Notes under the pieces: model-generated
The model's database searches: none
Seen by the model: the letters and a program-made list of their open reading frames with translations, nothing else
What the model was told of the DNA's origin: nothing
Assembly: GCF_001866075.3 (NCBI RefSeq)
Contig: NZ_CP063356.1
Span: forward strand, 3,028,164 to 3,092,163
Direction: 5' to 3'
Source: Anaerobacillus isosaccharinicus
GTDB taxonomy: Bacteria; Bacillota; Bacilli; Bacillales; Anaerobacillaceae
Length of the DNA stretch: 64,000 nt
Shown here: in pieces, positions 42,920 to 51,663 of the stretch
Numbering within the stretch: the stretch's first letter is position 1
How the letters are laid out: every line of letters begins with the position of its first letter
Position numbers and translations under genes: made by a program

Positions 42920-43025
42920 TGAGGTGTCTCAAATTCTAGTTTCAGTCAACGTAGGATAATTACCCAAGAGTTTATAAAAAGACTCTACAAACCTTTTGAC
43001 TGTTGCTACTTTTGGGATTACCTCA
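42920..43025 (+). promoter_or_regulatory. Structured leader between the two narK genes
   Basis: Three nested stems can form: TGAGGT/ACCTCA (42920-42925 with 43020-43025), CAGTCAA/TTGACTG (42943-42949 with 42996-43002) and AGAGT/ACTCT (42967-42971 with 42982-42986). CCC at 42963 and GGG at 43014 could add a pseudoknot. No terminator T-run and no Fnr box are visible, so this may be a cis-acting RNA controlling the second transporter. Confidence 0.45.
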
Positions 43026-43071
43026 CTTTATACATATACATAGTTAATCCTTTTGATGGGGGATATAGTTG

Positions 43072-44574
43072 ATGTCTAGTAAAGAATTGTTTCATTTTAA
43101 AAACCCACGTATGAAAGTGTTACATTTAACATGGATTGCATTTTTTGTCTCATTTTTTGCTTGGTTCAATATGGCACCGCTTGCAGGAACAATGATTGAA
43201 TCTGTAGGTTGGCTAACAAAAGACCACATGGCCGCATTAGCAATTATCAACGTTGCATTGACAATTCCAGCTCGTATTGTAATTGGAATGTTACTCGATC
43301 AATATGGCCCTAGAAGAGTTTTTTCGATATTACTTGTTGTGATGGCAATCCCCACATTTTTCTTTGCATTTGGCACAACTTGGATGCAATTATTTATTTC
43401 CCGCTTATTAATTAGTTCAATTGGTGCCAGTTTTGTAGTTGGGATCCGAATGGTTTCTGAGTGGTTTCCTCCAAAAAGTGTTGGCTTTGCTGAAGGGTTT
43501 TATGCTGGCTGGGGTAACTTTGGTTCTGCAGCTGCCGCAATCGTTCTTCCTTGGGTTGCAATTACAATGTTTGGCGGTGACGAAGGTTGGCGCTATGCGA
43601 TTGCGTTTAGTGGCGTTGCCTGCTTTATATACGGAATTATTTATTGGTTCGTTGTGAGTGATACACCTGAAGGAAAAGTGTATCAAAAACCAAGAAAAAC
43701 AGCGGCAATGGAAGTCAGTTCCTATCGTGATATGATCCTATTAATTTTGTGGACAGTTCCTTTAGTTGGTGCATTAGGATTATTGTCGTGGCGTTTAAAA
43801 AACTTACAGTTCATTTCAGAACAAGCATTATCCATTATTTATGTTATTTTATTTTTGGTCTTAGCTTTTCAAATCTTTCAAATTTTACGAGTGAATTTAC
43901 CGATCCTAAGAGAAGGTGTCCCTGAGGATGATAAGTATAAATTTAAAAATGTAGCCGCTTTAAATACGACGTATTTTGCAAACTTTGGGGCAGAACTAGC
44001 GATTGTTTCAATGCTACCACTATTCTTTTTAACTACATTTGGCCTAACAGCAACAGCAGCTGGTTTAATCGCCTCATCATTTGCATTCGTTAATTTGTTT
44101 GCAAGACCTTTTGGTGGTTGGCTATCTGATCGAATGACAAGCCGAAAAACAGTAATGCTGCTATATATGTTTGGAATAAGCTTGGGCCTTGTTGCAATGG
44201 GGATGATTAACTCAGAGTGGCCGTTACTACTAGCAGTTATGGTTACGGTATTAACGTCAATGTTCATTCAAGGTGCAGAAGGTGCAACATTTGCTGTAAT
44301 TCCACTTATTAAGAAGCGAATAACTGGTCAAATCTCTGGGATGGCTGGAGCTTATGGGAATGTTGGCGCAGTTGTCTACTTAACCTTGTTTACGTTAGTA
44401 ACACCACAAACGTTCTTCTTTATTTTAGCAGGTGGGGCATTTCTAAGTTTTATATTCTGTTTACTATTTTTAGACGAACCAAAAGGCTCACATAGTGAGG
44501 AATATCAGCTTTCTAGCGTTGACTTAGCCCAACAGGAAGAACAAATGATAGAAAAGCGAGTAAAAGGTGCTTAA
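43072..44574 (+). CDS. narK: NarK-type nitrate/nitrite MFS transporter, second copy
   Basis: The ~500-residue protein is a second nitrate/nitrite porter with the N-terminal FFVSFFAWFNMAPLAG helix, ARIVIGMLLDQYGPRR loop and GWGNFGSAAAA/GGWLSDRM motifs. It has a longer loop between helices 6 and 7 than the first copy (about residues 205-300, with two extra hydrophobic stretches) and a charged tail. Paired unlike NarK proteins often separate nitrate/proton import from nitrate/nitrite exchange. I choose ATG 43072 over TTG 43069 on spacing to TGGGGGAT. The next gene is fnr, as in the B. subtilis narK-fnr arrangement. Confidence 0.88.
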   Translation: MSSKELFHFKNPRMKVLHLTWIAFFVSFFAWFNMAPLAGTMIESVGWLTKDHMAALAIINVALTIPARIVIGMLLDQYGPRRVFSILLVVMAIPTFFFAFGTTWMQLFISRLLISSIGASFVVGIRMVSEWFPPKSVGFAEGFYAGWGNFGSAAAAIVLPWVAITMFGGDEGWRYAIAFSGVACFIYGIIYWFVVSDTPEGKVYQKPRKTAAMEVSSYRDMILLILWTVPLVGALGLLSWRLKNLQFISEQALSIIYVILFLVLAFQIFQILRVNLPILREGVPEDDKYKFKNVAALNTTYFANFGAELAIVSMLPLFFLTTFGLTATAAGLIASSFAFVNLFARPFGGWLSDRMTSRKTVMLLYMFGISLGLVAMGMINSEWPLLLAVMVTVLTSMFIQGAEGATFAVIPLIKKRITGQISGMAGAYGNVGAVVYLTLFTLVTPQTFFFILAGGAFLSFIFCLLFLDEPKGSHSEEYQLSSVDLAQQEEQMIEKRVKGA

Positions 44575-44589
44575 CTAGCGCCTTTTTTC
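44563..44589 (+). terminator. Terminator of the second narK gene
   Basis: AAAAGGTGC and GCGCCTTTTTT form a stem (one G-U pair) overlapping the stop codon, with a T-run. It separates narK from fnr, so fnr has its own promoter. Confidence 0.7.
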
Positions 44590-44789
44590 TATTTTTCAGT
44601 TTTACTTATTAGTAGCTTTCATGTTACAATCTTTTAGGTAGAATATTGTCGTCCACAATATAGACATAATCGTATTTGTCATATTAATAAGATAATTTTC
44701 TTTTATTAACATATAGATAGTGTTAATATAATATATAATACATTGTTTTTTATTCATGTGAAAAATTTTTAGGAAAAGAGGTTTTCTTA

Positions 44790-45500
44790 ATGGAAAAGAA
44801 AGAGCTGGAAATGAAGCGTTTCTTTAATGAATTATCAAAAGAAAACCAAGACTTGTTACTATCAATCGGCTTGGAAATAACGGCAAAGAGTGGAACGTTT
44901 TTATTTTATGAGGGAGACTTTCCTGAAAACGTTTATTTAATTCGTGAAGGAAAGGTTCGCTTAAGTAAAATGACTGCTGATGGAAAAGAGTTCAGTGTTC
45001 ATTTAAAGCAAAAAGATGAACTTGTAGGTGAGGTTGGTTTGTTTAACGACATGTCTATTAGTGTTACTGCTGAAGTAATTGACGACGCTATTTTAGTCAA
45101 GTTTGAAAGACCAGCTCTTGAAGCAATCTTTAGAGAGAATGGTGAGATTGCAGTTGCCTTTATGAAATGGTTTGCTAGACATACACAGTCGACCCAAGCG
45201 AAGTTCCGCGATTTAATTCTTTGTGGGAAAACTGGTGCTTTTTATTCAACATTAATTCGTTTTAGTAATTCTTACGGAGTAAAGTCAGATAACGGAATTC
45301 TAATAAACGTACAATTAACAAATCAGGATATTGCCAACTATATTGGCACAACAAGAGAAAGTATTAATCGCATGCTTAATGATTTGAAAAAAGATAAAAT
45401 TATTACTATGGACAAAGGTTTTATTACAATTAAGGATATTGAATTCTTAAAAGACTATTTACATTGTGGCGACTGCCCAGTAGAGATCTGTACGATATAA
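44790..45500 (+). CDS. fnr: Fnr-type oxygen-responsive regulator with [4Fe-4S] cysteine motif
   Basis: The 236-residue protein has a cyclic-nucleotide-like sensor domain (GTFLFYEGDFPENVYLIREGKVRLS), a dimerisation helix, a Crp-type helix-turn-helix (TNQDIANYIGTTRESINRMLNDLKKD) and a C-terminal C226-x2-C229-x4-C234 motif. B. subtilis Fnr binds its [4Fe-4S] cluster through C-terminal cysteines of this spacing plus an aspartate; FRDLILCG here offers the matching Asp. It should bind TGTGA-N6-TCACA sites under anoxia, of which many lie in this window. ATG 44790 follows AAAAGAGG. Confidence 0.92.
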   Translation: MEKKELEMKRFFNELSKENQDLLLSIGLEITAKSGTFLFYEGDFPENVYLIREGKVRLSKMTADGKEFSVHLKQKDELVGEVGLFNDMSISVTAEVIDDAILVKFERPALEAIFRENGEIAVAFMKWFARHTQSTQAKFRDLILCGKTGAFYSTLIRFSNSYGVKSDNGILINVQLTNQDIANYIGTTRESINRMLNDLKKDKIITMDKGFITIKDIEFLKDYLHCGDCPVEICTI

Positions 45501-45503
45501 GAG

Positions 45504-45533
45504 AAAGACATGATAAAGTCATGTCTTTTTTTA
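45504..45533 (+). terminator. Terminator of fnr
   Basis: AAAGACATGA and TCATGTCTTTTTTT form a 10-bp stem around TAAAG, with a T-run. Confidence 0.88.
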
Positions 45534-45561
45534 TGCACAAAATTAAATCTTTTCATTTTTT

Positions 45562-45580
45562 CATTCTAAATTCTACATTT
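45562..45580 (+). repeat. ATTCTACATT dispersed repeat, short copy D
   Basis: A degenerate pair, ATTCTAAA then TTCTACATT, lies between the fnr terminator and the convergent gene at 45582. Confidence 0.4.
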
Positions 45581-45581
45581 A

Positions 45582-46130
45582 TTAAAACTCCCCTGTTGGA
45601 ACGATCTTTAAGTTAGTCCCTGAAAGAACTTTTTCACCTGTTTTCGTAACAAGTGTACATTGAATAATACGAAAGTCTTCTTTCACTGTCTCGTCTTTAA
45701 TAACATCAATTAAGATCCCTTCACCAATCACTTGGTTGTTACTAATAACAAGTACCTTTTGCCCTTCCATCGATACATGCTTTGCTCCCTCTAAAAATAC
45801 CATCCACTTACTCCAACTATTAAAGATATACGCTTCTTTCCCATCCGCCAAATACCCCATTAAAGCTAAATGATCATCAACAGAAGCTTCAATTTGATCT
45901 GCGAGCGCTTTTATGACTTTATGAAGGGATTTATATTGTTCAAAAGATAACTCCTTGGAGAAAGTTAAAATAAGCCTTTTACTTGAAGCATCATGAATTA
46001 TTTTAGCAGTATAATCTAATTCATTTAGAATGTAAGTGTTATTTTCGTATTTAAAATGTAAATTCCGTAATGTTTCAAAAATTGGTTGTTCGCCTTCATA
46101 GTTGAATGTTACTTGTAACAAACGTATCAA
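45582..46130 (-). CDS. Hypothetical 182-residue protein
   Basis: I do not recognise a family. The product is soluble, with beta-rich ends (IRLLQVTFNYEGEQPIFETL; a final strand-rich region with VLVISNNQVIGEGILIDVI) and a helical centre (SFEQYKSLHKVIKALADQIEA). No metal motif, signal or membrane segment is visible. It sits convergently with fnr and divergently from the YwiC-like gene, inside the anaerobic block, so a related role is possible but unsupported. ATG 46130 has no strong ribosome site (AGGGGTTGATACGTTTG lies a little upstream). Confidence 0.6.
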   Translation of the reverse strand: MIRLLQVTFNYEGEQPIFETLRNLHFKYENNTYILNELDYTAKIIHDASSKRLILTFSKELSFEQYKSLHKVIKALADQIEASVDDHLALMGYLADGKEAYIFNSWSKWMVFLEGAKHVSMEGQKVLVISNNQVIGEGILIDVIKDETVKEDFRIIQCTLVTKTGEKVLSGTNLKIVPTGEF

Positions 46131-46214
46131 CCCCTAAAATAGTATATAATTGATAGTAACAAGAAAACGCTATTACCACCGTGTAAAATATCACAATAAT
46201 GTGAAAGGATATTA

Positions 46215-46260
46215 CAAAGTGATAATAATCACTTTGTATCACTTGTTAATTGTTTAAAAT
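46215..46260 (+). promoter_or_regulatory. Fnr-type promoter of the YwiC-like gene
   Basis: A perfect 24-base palindrome, ACAAAGTGAT/ATCACTTTGT about AATA, lies at 46215-46238; its core is AGTGA-N6-TCACT, two symmetrical mismatches from Fnr consensus. TAAAAT at 46255-46260 has exactly the -41.5 spacing. Confidence 0.65.
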
Positions 46261-46411
46261 AAAACTATAAGATATTGATGTTTAGCGAAGAGAGTTAGCT
46301 GCTTAGATCAGTTTCAACGGGAATTATTATAACTTATTCCTGCAAGAACATTTGTTGATCATTGAAAGGCAGACGCTCTTAGTCTTTTCTATTAAGAAAT
46401 GAGGGAGTACA

Positions 46412-47131
46412 ATGAATTGGTTTATTCCAAGAGAGCACGGAGCATGGGCAATGTTGATCGTCCCCTATATTCTAGGAATGTTAGTAAGTTCAGCGTCTTG
46501 GTTGCATTTGATTTTTTTTATTGGTGTTTTAGCATTTTACTTTGCCTCAGGTCCATTGTTGGCGTATATTAGAAAACCAAAGTTGAAAAAAGAAGTAATA
46601 CCATCTTTATGTATATATATTTCTTGTGGCTTATTATTTACTTTACCTATCCTTTATTTATTCCCAAGAATAATCTTTATCGGATTTTTAATCATTCCAT
46701 TTTTCTTACTTAATCTATTTTTTGCAAAGTTAAAGAAAGAACGACTGTTTATTAATGATTTAGTCGCTATCATCGCTTTATCTTTTCTTGTTTTAATCTC
46801 CTATTACATTGGAGTTGGAACTGTTGACGCCAAGTCTTTGTTAATTATGGTGATTAATATTATCTTCTTCACTGCTAGTGTGTTTCATGTGAAAACATTA
46901 ATTCGTGAAAGAGGAAATGTTAAATTTCTATGGAGTTCACATTTATTTCATGGAGTAACGGTTGCTTTATTTTTCTTATTAAGTTTGCCAGTAGTAGCTG
47001 TCGCTTTCCTTGTAGGCATGTTAAAAGCTTGGTTCATGCCCAAAGCGAAGCGCTATAAGCCAATTGAAATAGGCTTAATAGAAATTGCCAATAGCATTGT
47101 ATTTGTTGTTATTATTGGAGTGTTTCTCTAG
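46412..47131 (+). CDS. ywiC: YwiC-like membrane protein
   Basis: The 239-residue protein has about seven to eight hydrophobic helices and the YwiC-family start WFIPREHGAWAMLIVPYILG, plus SGPLLAYIRKPK and the conserved WSSHLFHG and AKRYKPIEIGLIE segments. In B. subtilis ywiC lies next to the narK-fnr and narGHJI genes and is Fnr-controlled as I recall; the same linkage is kept here with an Fnr-type promoter. The biochemical function is unknown; a UbiA-like fold has been suggested for relatives, which I cannot verify. ATG 46412 follows GAGGGAGTAC. Confidence 0.82.
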   Translation: MNWFIPREHGAWAMLIVPYILGMLVSSASWLHLIFFIGVLAFYFASGPLLAYIRKPKLKKEVIPSLCIYISCGLLFTLPILYLFPRIIFIGFLIIPFFLLNLFFAKLKKERLFINDLVAIIALSFLVLISYYIGVGTVDAKSLLIMVINIIFFTASVFHVKTLIRERGNVKFLWSSHLFHGVTVALFFLLSLPVVAVAFLVGMLKAWFMPKAKRYKPIEIGLIEIANSIVFVVIIGVFL

Positions 47132-47216
47132 TTTAGTTTAAATTTTCCTTAATAATCCCTATAAAAAGATCCATATTAATAAGAGAAATAAATTCACTAG
47201 TTAGGAGTGATTTAAT

Positions 47217-47402
47217 ATGGGACAAAGTCGACAATTTACTCATGGTCAAAAAGCACCGAATAACGGTATTTATGTGGAAATTGGTGAGACAGGGGACAAT
47301 GTACAAAATCCGAAAAGTGTAAAACTTGAGGCAGGAGACACTTTTCCAGAAACAAGTAACCAAAATCGTAAATGGACATATAAGAGTAAATTTGGTAGAT
47401 AA
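47217..47402 (+). CDS. yjzC: YjzC family small protein
   Basis: The 61-residue soluble protein begins MGQSRQFTHGQKAPNNGIYV, continues EIGETGDNVQNP and ends WTYKSKFG, closely matching B. subtilis YjzC from memory. Its function is unknown. It restores the B. subtilis order after the inserted anaerobic block (argF ... yjzC). ATG 47217 follows TAGGAGTGATTTAAT. A long imperfect hairpin ending in five Ts (about 47419-47545) may terminate it. Confidence 0.88.
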   Translation: MGQSRQFTHGQKAPNNGIYVEIGETGDNVQNPKSVKLEAGDTFPETSNQNRKWTYKSKFGR

Positions 47403-47670
47403 AAGTTGAATCTTACTAAGAGGGTGACTTAAACGTAAGTGTCAATGACTTCAAGTCCTTTATCTAGAATGAGAAAGTCTTTCTCATCTGGTAAATAGTA
47501 TTAACTTGATGTTCAGACGCTTATGAGTCAACCTCTTTTTCTTCTTTAAATGAATATCATACTAAAGGGGATTTGAGAATATTATGGGGGAAAATAGGCA
47601 TTGTCCTATACAAACTAAGAATATCCTTGCATACATTAGTAAAGAAGTAACATTATGTGAGGGATCTGAT

Positions 47671-48414
47671 ATGAAGATAAAAGAGAGATTTTTTAAAGTT
47701 GGGGAAGAGTGGAATGTCATTCATTTACCAAGTAAACCAAATGGTTTTGCTATTTTTATCATAGGTGACATAAACCATTTTGTTCAAGGAAACACAAGTT
47801 CATGGCAGCAACGTCCCGATCAAGCAAAGTTTATTGAGGAGTTGAAAAACGCAGGCTATACAGTTGTTTATTCGAATTTATACGGTAGAAATTGGGGAAG
47901 CGATGATGCCTGTAGATTACTTAAAAGACTTTGTGATGAAGTGATGAAGAAGGAAATATTAAATAAAAAAGTTCATCTTATAGCTGAGGGTATGGGTGCG
48001 TTAGTCGCTGCAAAATTAGTTCCAAAGTTTGAAGCTTCTTTTCGTTCAGTTGTAATGATTAATCCTTGTTTAAGTTTAAAGGAATATTATAATCGAGAAA
48101 AGAAGAATAAGTTATTTTATAAACGTTTTTTGAAAGAGCTAAAGAAAGCTTATTGTTTAGAAGAAGCAGAGCTTGAAAAAACGATCTCTGACATGGATAT
48201 TTATAATTATCAGGTGATGCCAGTACCATCGAGAATTTTTTATTGTATGCATGCAACACCTTATTCACTACAAAGTCATGTTCGGCCATACGAACAAATG
48301 TGCAATCAACAAAGTAATCGTGTAGAAGTATCAATATTTTTAAAGTCAAAACCATTTGAAGAATTAGCAAAGCATACAATAGAGTTCTTAAAAAAACATG
48401 AACAATTACTATAA
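47671..48414 (+). CDS. Alpha/beta-hydrolase-like protein (YjaU position)
   Basis: The ~247-residue protein looks like an alpha/beta-hydrolase: an early beta strand and loop (KPNGFAIFIIGDINHF), a GYTVVYSNLYGRNWG segment, and the elbow-like HLIAEGMGALVAAKLV, where the nucleophile position reads GxGxG-like E-G rather than a clear Ser. It may therefore be catalytically altered. I choose ATG 47671 with GAGGGATCTGAT upstream; an earlier in-frame ATG at 47584 would add 29 unfamiliar residues. Between yjzC and an epimerase gene it occupies the place of yjaU. Function unknown. Confidence 0.62.
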   Translation: MKIKERFFKVGEEWNVIHLPSKPNGFAIFIIGDINHFVQGNTSSWQQRPDQAKFIEELKNAGYTVVYSNLYGRNWGSDDACRLLKRLCDEVMKKEILNKKVHLIAEGMGALVAAKLVPKFEASFRSVVMINPCLSLKEYYNREKKNKLFYKRFLKELKKAYCLEEAELEKTISDMDIYNYQVMPVPSRIFYCMHATPYSLQSHVRPYEQMCNQQSNRVEVSIFLKSKPFEELAKHTIEFLKKHEQLL

Positions 48415-48457
48415 GCACCATTCCTTATGAAAAATAAAGGAATGGTGCTTTTGTTTT
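48413..48457 (+). terminator. Terminator after the hydrolase gene
   Basis: AAGCACCATTCCTT pairs perfectly with AAGGAATGGTGCTT across a 10-base loop, followed by a T-rich tail. Confidence 0.88.
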
Positions 48458-48550
48458 ACTTTTACTTTGATCTATAAAGCTTGTCAAGGTACTATTGATA
48501 TTCATTTTCTCATATAAATAATAAATGAAATCATATGGGGGAATTTATTT

Positions 48551-49471
48551 ATGAAAAAGGTAGTTATTACGGGCGCCCTAGGTTTTATTGGTTTTTCCTT
48601 ATGCCAACGGTTCTTAGAAAGAGGATACGAAGTAATTGGTATTGATGGAATGGTAGATGAACAATTGAAAGATTTATATGAAGAGAAGCTTCTTTGGATC
48701 GGAAGAAACTCTTCATTTACGTTTATTAATAAAAAAATATCGGAACTAAATTTAAAAACTATATTTAAAGATGTAGATGGGGTTTATCATCTTGCTGCAG
48801 CAACGAGTAGAGATCGTAATTGGAACGATCTTCGTTCTACAATTGAAGACAATGTAGAAGTAACTAATGAAATTATCTCAGCTTGCCCAAAGAAAGCAAA
48901 GCTCATTTACACTTCCTCAACACAAGTTTACGGTGATAGGACAGGGATAATTACAGAAAAAACACCTTTAAACCCAATTACTCCTTACAGCTTAACGAAA
49001 ATGGCAGCTGAATCGTTAATTAAAGCTCAATGCAAAAAATTAGAGGTACCATATGTTATTTTTAGATTACCTACCATCTATGGTCCATGGCAAAGAGGTG
49101 ACATGACCTATAGTCAGTTATTGATAAATCAATTACAATCCACCGAAAAGGAAATTGATAGTGATCGTGTAACAGAAGATGTTTTGTATATTCATGATAT
49201 TCTTGATACACTTATTGAAGCAGTATTAAATGAAAATTGTAAAAATGAAATCTTTAATATCGCATCAGGAAAAATAAATGAGTGGTACAGAGGCAAAGCA
49301 TTAATTTGTAATGACTTTCGATTAATGCCAAAGGATGAACGGCTCAAGGTTTCAATTAGCAATGAGAAAGTCCTCACAAAACTAGGGTTTAAAGCGATCA
49401 CCACCCTTGAGGAAGGAATCTTTGCACAGAAAGAACATATAAAAAAGTATTTGCATTTGTACGTTAAGTAG
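48551..49471 (+). CDS. NAD-dependent epimerase/dehydratase (YjaV position)
   Basis: The 306-residue extended short-chain dehydrogenase has the Rossmann motif VVITGALGFIGFSLCQRFLERGYEV, split here as GALGFIGF, followed by GVYHLAAATS, catalytic Tyr/Lys in PYSLTKMAAE (YxxxK), and RLPTIYGPWQRGDM. It probably acts on a nucleotide sugar or related NAD(P)-bound substrate; the substrate is not apparent. It follows the hydrolase gene after a terminator and precedes a small membrane-protein gene by 15 bases. ATG 48551 follows TGGGGGAATTT. Confidence 0.82.
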   Translation: MKKVVITGALGFIGFSLCQRFLERGYEVIGIDGMVDEQLKDLYEEKLLWIGRNSSFTFINKKISELNLKTIFKDVDGVYHLAAATSRDRNWNDLRSTIEDNVEVTNEIISACPKKAKLIYTSSTQVYGDRTGIITEKTPLNPITPYSLTKMAAESLIKAQCKKLEVPYVIFRLPTIYGPWQRGDMTYSQLLINQLQSTEKEIDSDRVTEDVLYIHDILDTLIEAVLNENCKNEIFNIASGKINEWYRGKALICNDFRLMPKDERLKVSISNEKVLTKLGFKAITTLEEGIFAQKEHIKKYLHLYVK

Positions 49472-49486
49472 TTTAGGAGAGAAGCA

Positions 49487-49660
49487 ATGGGAGTAAATCA
49501 GATAGTAATCGGGTTAGCAATATTTATTGTAGTCATAGTTGTCGTATTTTTGATGTTCAGCCAATTATTCCAATTGAATGAAGTAATTAGTGTCATAATT
49601 GCTTTTGCCAGCGGCCTTGGCGCAGAAATATTATATCGGAAAAAAGCTAGGTCATCATGA
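49487..49660 (+). CDS. Small 57-residue membrane protein
   Basis: An open frame from ATG 49487 to TGA 49660 encodes MGVNQIVIGLAIFIVVIVVV, a second hydrophobic helix around VISVIIAFASGLGAEILY, and a basic end (RKKARSS). TAGGAGAGAAGC is a good ribosome site, and it lies just after the epimerase gene, so it is likely cotranscribed. Its stop sits in the shared terminator with prfC. I do not recognise the family; it holds the place of yjzD in B. subtilis but the sequence does not look like DUF2929. Confidence 0.6.
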   Translation: MGVNQIVIGLAIFIVVIVVVFLMFSQLFQLNEVISVIIAFASGLGAEILYRKKARSS

Positions 49661-49669
49661 CCTAGCTTT
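49643..49669. terminator. Bidirectional terminator between convergent genes
   Basis: AAAGCTAGGTCA and TGACCTAGCTTT form a perfect 12-bp stem with a TCA loop, overlapping the stops of the small membrane protein and of prfC. Confidence 0.8.
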
Positions 49670-51257
49670 GCTTTATGAATGAATTCTCAAAGAACTTAAT
49701 CTTTGGGTATTTGTCTTGGGCAGTTCGCATTTGGTAATCATTTTCAAAAAGAACAACAAGGCGATCATCACGATCCTTTACTAAATTACGCTGAGTACGA
49801 GTAAAGGCCTCAAGATCTTTTTTATCGCCACTAACCCATCTAGCGTAAGAAAAAGGAAGTCGCTCAAGTCGTACATCTACCTTATATTCTGCTTTTAACC
49901 GATGTTCTAGCACCTCAAATTGGAGGACACCAACAACACCAACAATTTGCTGCTCAACAACCTTTTGATACGTCTTGAAAAGTTGAATTGCACCTTCTTC
50001 AGTTAATTGATGAATACCCTTTTCAAATGATTTATGCTTTAAGGCATCTTTTACAGCAATTGCGCAAAAGTGTTCTGGCGAGAAATGTGGCATTTCGTCA
50101 AATTCAAATGAACCGTTTTCTACTAATGTATCACCAATCCGGAAAGTTCCTGGATCAAATAAACCAATAATGTCACCAGCGTAAGCTTCTTCAACATTAT
50201 TTCTACTTTGTGCTAGAAATTGTGTCGGTTGTGCTAAACGTAATGGCTTACCTAATCTAACATGATTGACATTCATTCCTTTTTTAAAAATACCAGATGT
50301 AATTCGTAAAAAGGCAATGCGGTCACGGTGGGCTGGGTTCATGTTGGCTTGAATTTTGAAAACAAAGCCAGAAAAATTACTATCTAATGGATTTACTATA
50401 CCTTCGTTACTGTTTCTTGGTACTGGCGACGGGGCCATTTCTAGAAAATGGTTTAAAAACGTTTGAACACCAAAATTTGAAATAGCACTACCAAAGAAAG
50501 CAGGTGTTAATTGACCACTGTTAATAAGGTCTAAGTCGAATTGATCACCAGCTACATCTAAAAGCTCAATTTCTTCGCGGAATTGCTTTACTAAGCTATC
50601 ATCGTTAATTGTTTCATCAATTACAGGATCTAGGGGGCCGTTAACTTGAATAATATCGACTTTACTTGGATTTTTATGGTTATACAATTCTAATCGTTTG
50701 TTATGGCGATCGTAAACAGCTTTAAAATTTAGACCCATCCCGATAGGCCAATTCATAGGGTACGAGCGAATTCCCAAAACAGCCTCTAATTCTTCCATAA
50801 GTTCGAAAGGCTCTTTTCCTTGGCGATCTAACTTGTTAATAAAAGTAAAAATAGGAATACCACGCATTCGACAAACCTTAAATAATTTAATCGTTTGTGC
50901 TTCGACCCCTTTAGCTACATCAATAAGCATTGTTGCAGAATCAGCGGCAGTCAATGTGCGGTAAGTATCTTCACTAAAATCTTCATGTCCAGGAGTATCT
51001 AAAATATTTACATGATAATCCTTATATTGAAATTCCATTACAGAACTCGTGACAGATATTCCCCGTTGCTTTTCAATTTCCATCCAGTCACTTAAAGCGT
51101 GCTTCGAATTTTTTCTACCTTTTACTGTTCCTGCTTCTCGAATTGCACCACCGAAATAAAGCAATTTTTCCGTTAATGTTGTTTTCCCAGCATCAGGGTG
51201 AGAGATAATTGCAAAGGTTTTCCTTGATTTAACCTCTTTTTCAAAACTAATCGTCAT
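49662..51257 (-). CDS. prfC: Peptide chain release factor 3
   Basis: The ~531-residue translational GTPase shows G1 SHPDAGKTTLTEKLL, the effector region ISVTSSVMEFQY, G3 DTPGHEDFSEDTYRTL and G4 FINKLDRQ, then RF3-specific domains 2 and 3. RF3 releases RF1/RF2 from ribosomes after termination. ATG 51257 follows AAAGAGGTCC. The frame is open for 49 more codons upstream, but those residues are not family-like. The 405-base region to med (51258-51663) shows a possible med promoter, TATAAT near 51512, and nothing else clear. Confidence 0.95.
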   Translation of the reverse strand: MTISFEKEVKSRKTFAIISHPDAGKTTLTEKLLYFGGAIREAGTVKGRKNSKHALSDWMEIEKQRGISVTSSVMEFQYKDYHVNILDTPGHEDFSEDTYRTLTAADSATMLIDVAKGVEAQTIKLFKVCRMRGIPIFTFINKLDRQGKEPFELMEELEAVLGIRSYPMNWPIGMGLNFKAVYDRHNKRLELYNHKNPSKVDIIQVNGPLDPVIDETINDDSLVKQFREEIELLDVAGDQFDLDLINSGQLTPAFFGSAISNFGVQTFLNHFLEMAPSPVPRNSNEGIVNPLDSNFSGFVFKIQANMNPAHRDRIAFLRITSGIFKKGMNVNHVRLGKPLRLAQPTQFLAQSRNNVEEAYAGDIIGLFDPGTFRIGDTLVENGSFEFDEMPHFSPEHFCAIAVKDALKHKSFEKGIHQLTEEGAIQLFKTYQKVVEQQIVGVVGVLQFEVLEHRLKAEYKVDVRLERLPFSYARWVSGDKKDLEAFTRTQRNLVKDRDDRLVVLFENDYQMRTAQDKYPKIKFFENSFIKQS

Positions 51258-51663
51258 ATATTTGGACCTCTTTCCGATGAAAATAACAAATTGAGTTATT
51301 TTTTTCCTTAGTAAATCATTTATAATAGTAGTAGAGTGGCTACCTTCATGTATTTTATCATTTTGCTGTGAGGATGTAAGATTGCCATCTCTTGATTTTA
51401 TCACAATTAGTATAACGAAAAAAGGGGACGAACAAATAACAATACACGATTGCTATTTTTATTATATAATGTAAGAAAGCGTTTTTTTGGTTTACTACTG
51501 TTAGAGGCATGTATAATTAAATTTAAGTAAAGTTAACTTGCGCATCATGAATGTTTTCATAGTTTTACTAAGAACTATTTGAAACTATAAACCTCTTGGT
51601 GATAGTAAAAGAAAAACAGCATTTATACGTTTTTCTATTCTTAAGGGAGAGTGCTTATTACTT

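Noticed and set aside
44640-44789. Possible Fnr box before fnr (TGTGA at 44757)
   Set aside because: Only a half-site; the second half does not match and no -10 lies at the expected spacing. A TATAAT at 44734-44739 lacks a recognisable -35.
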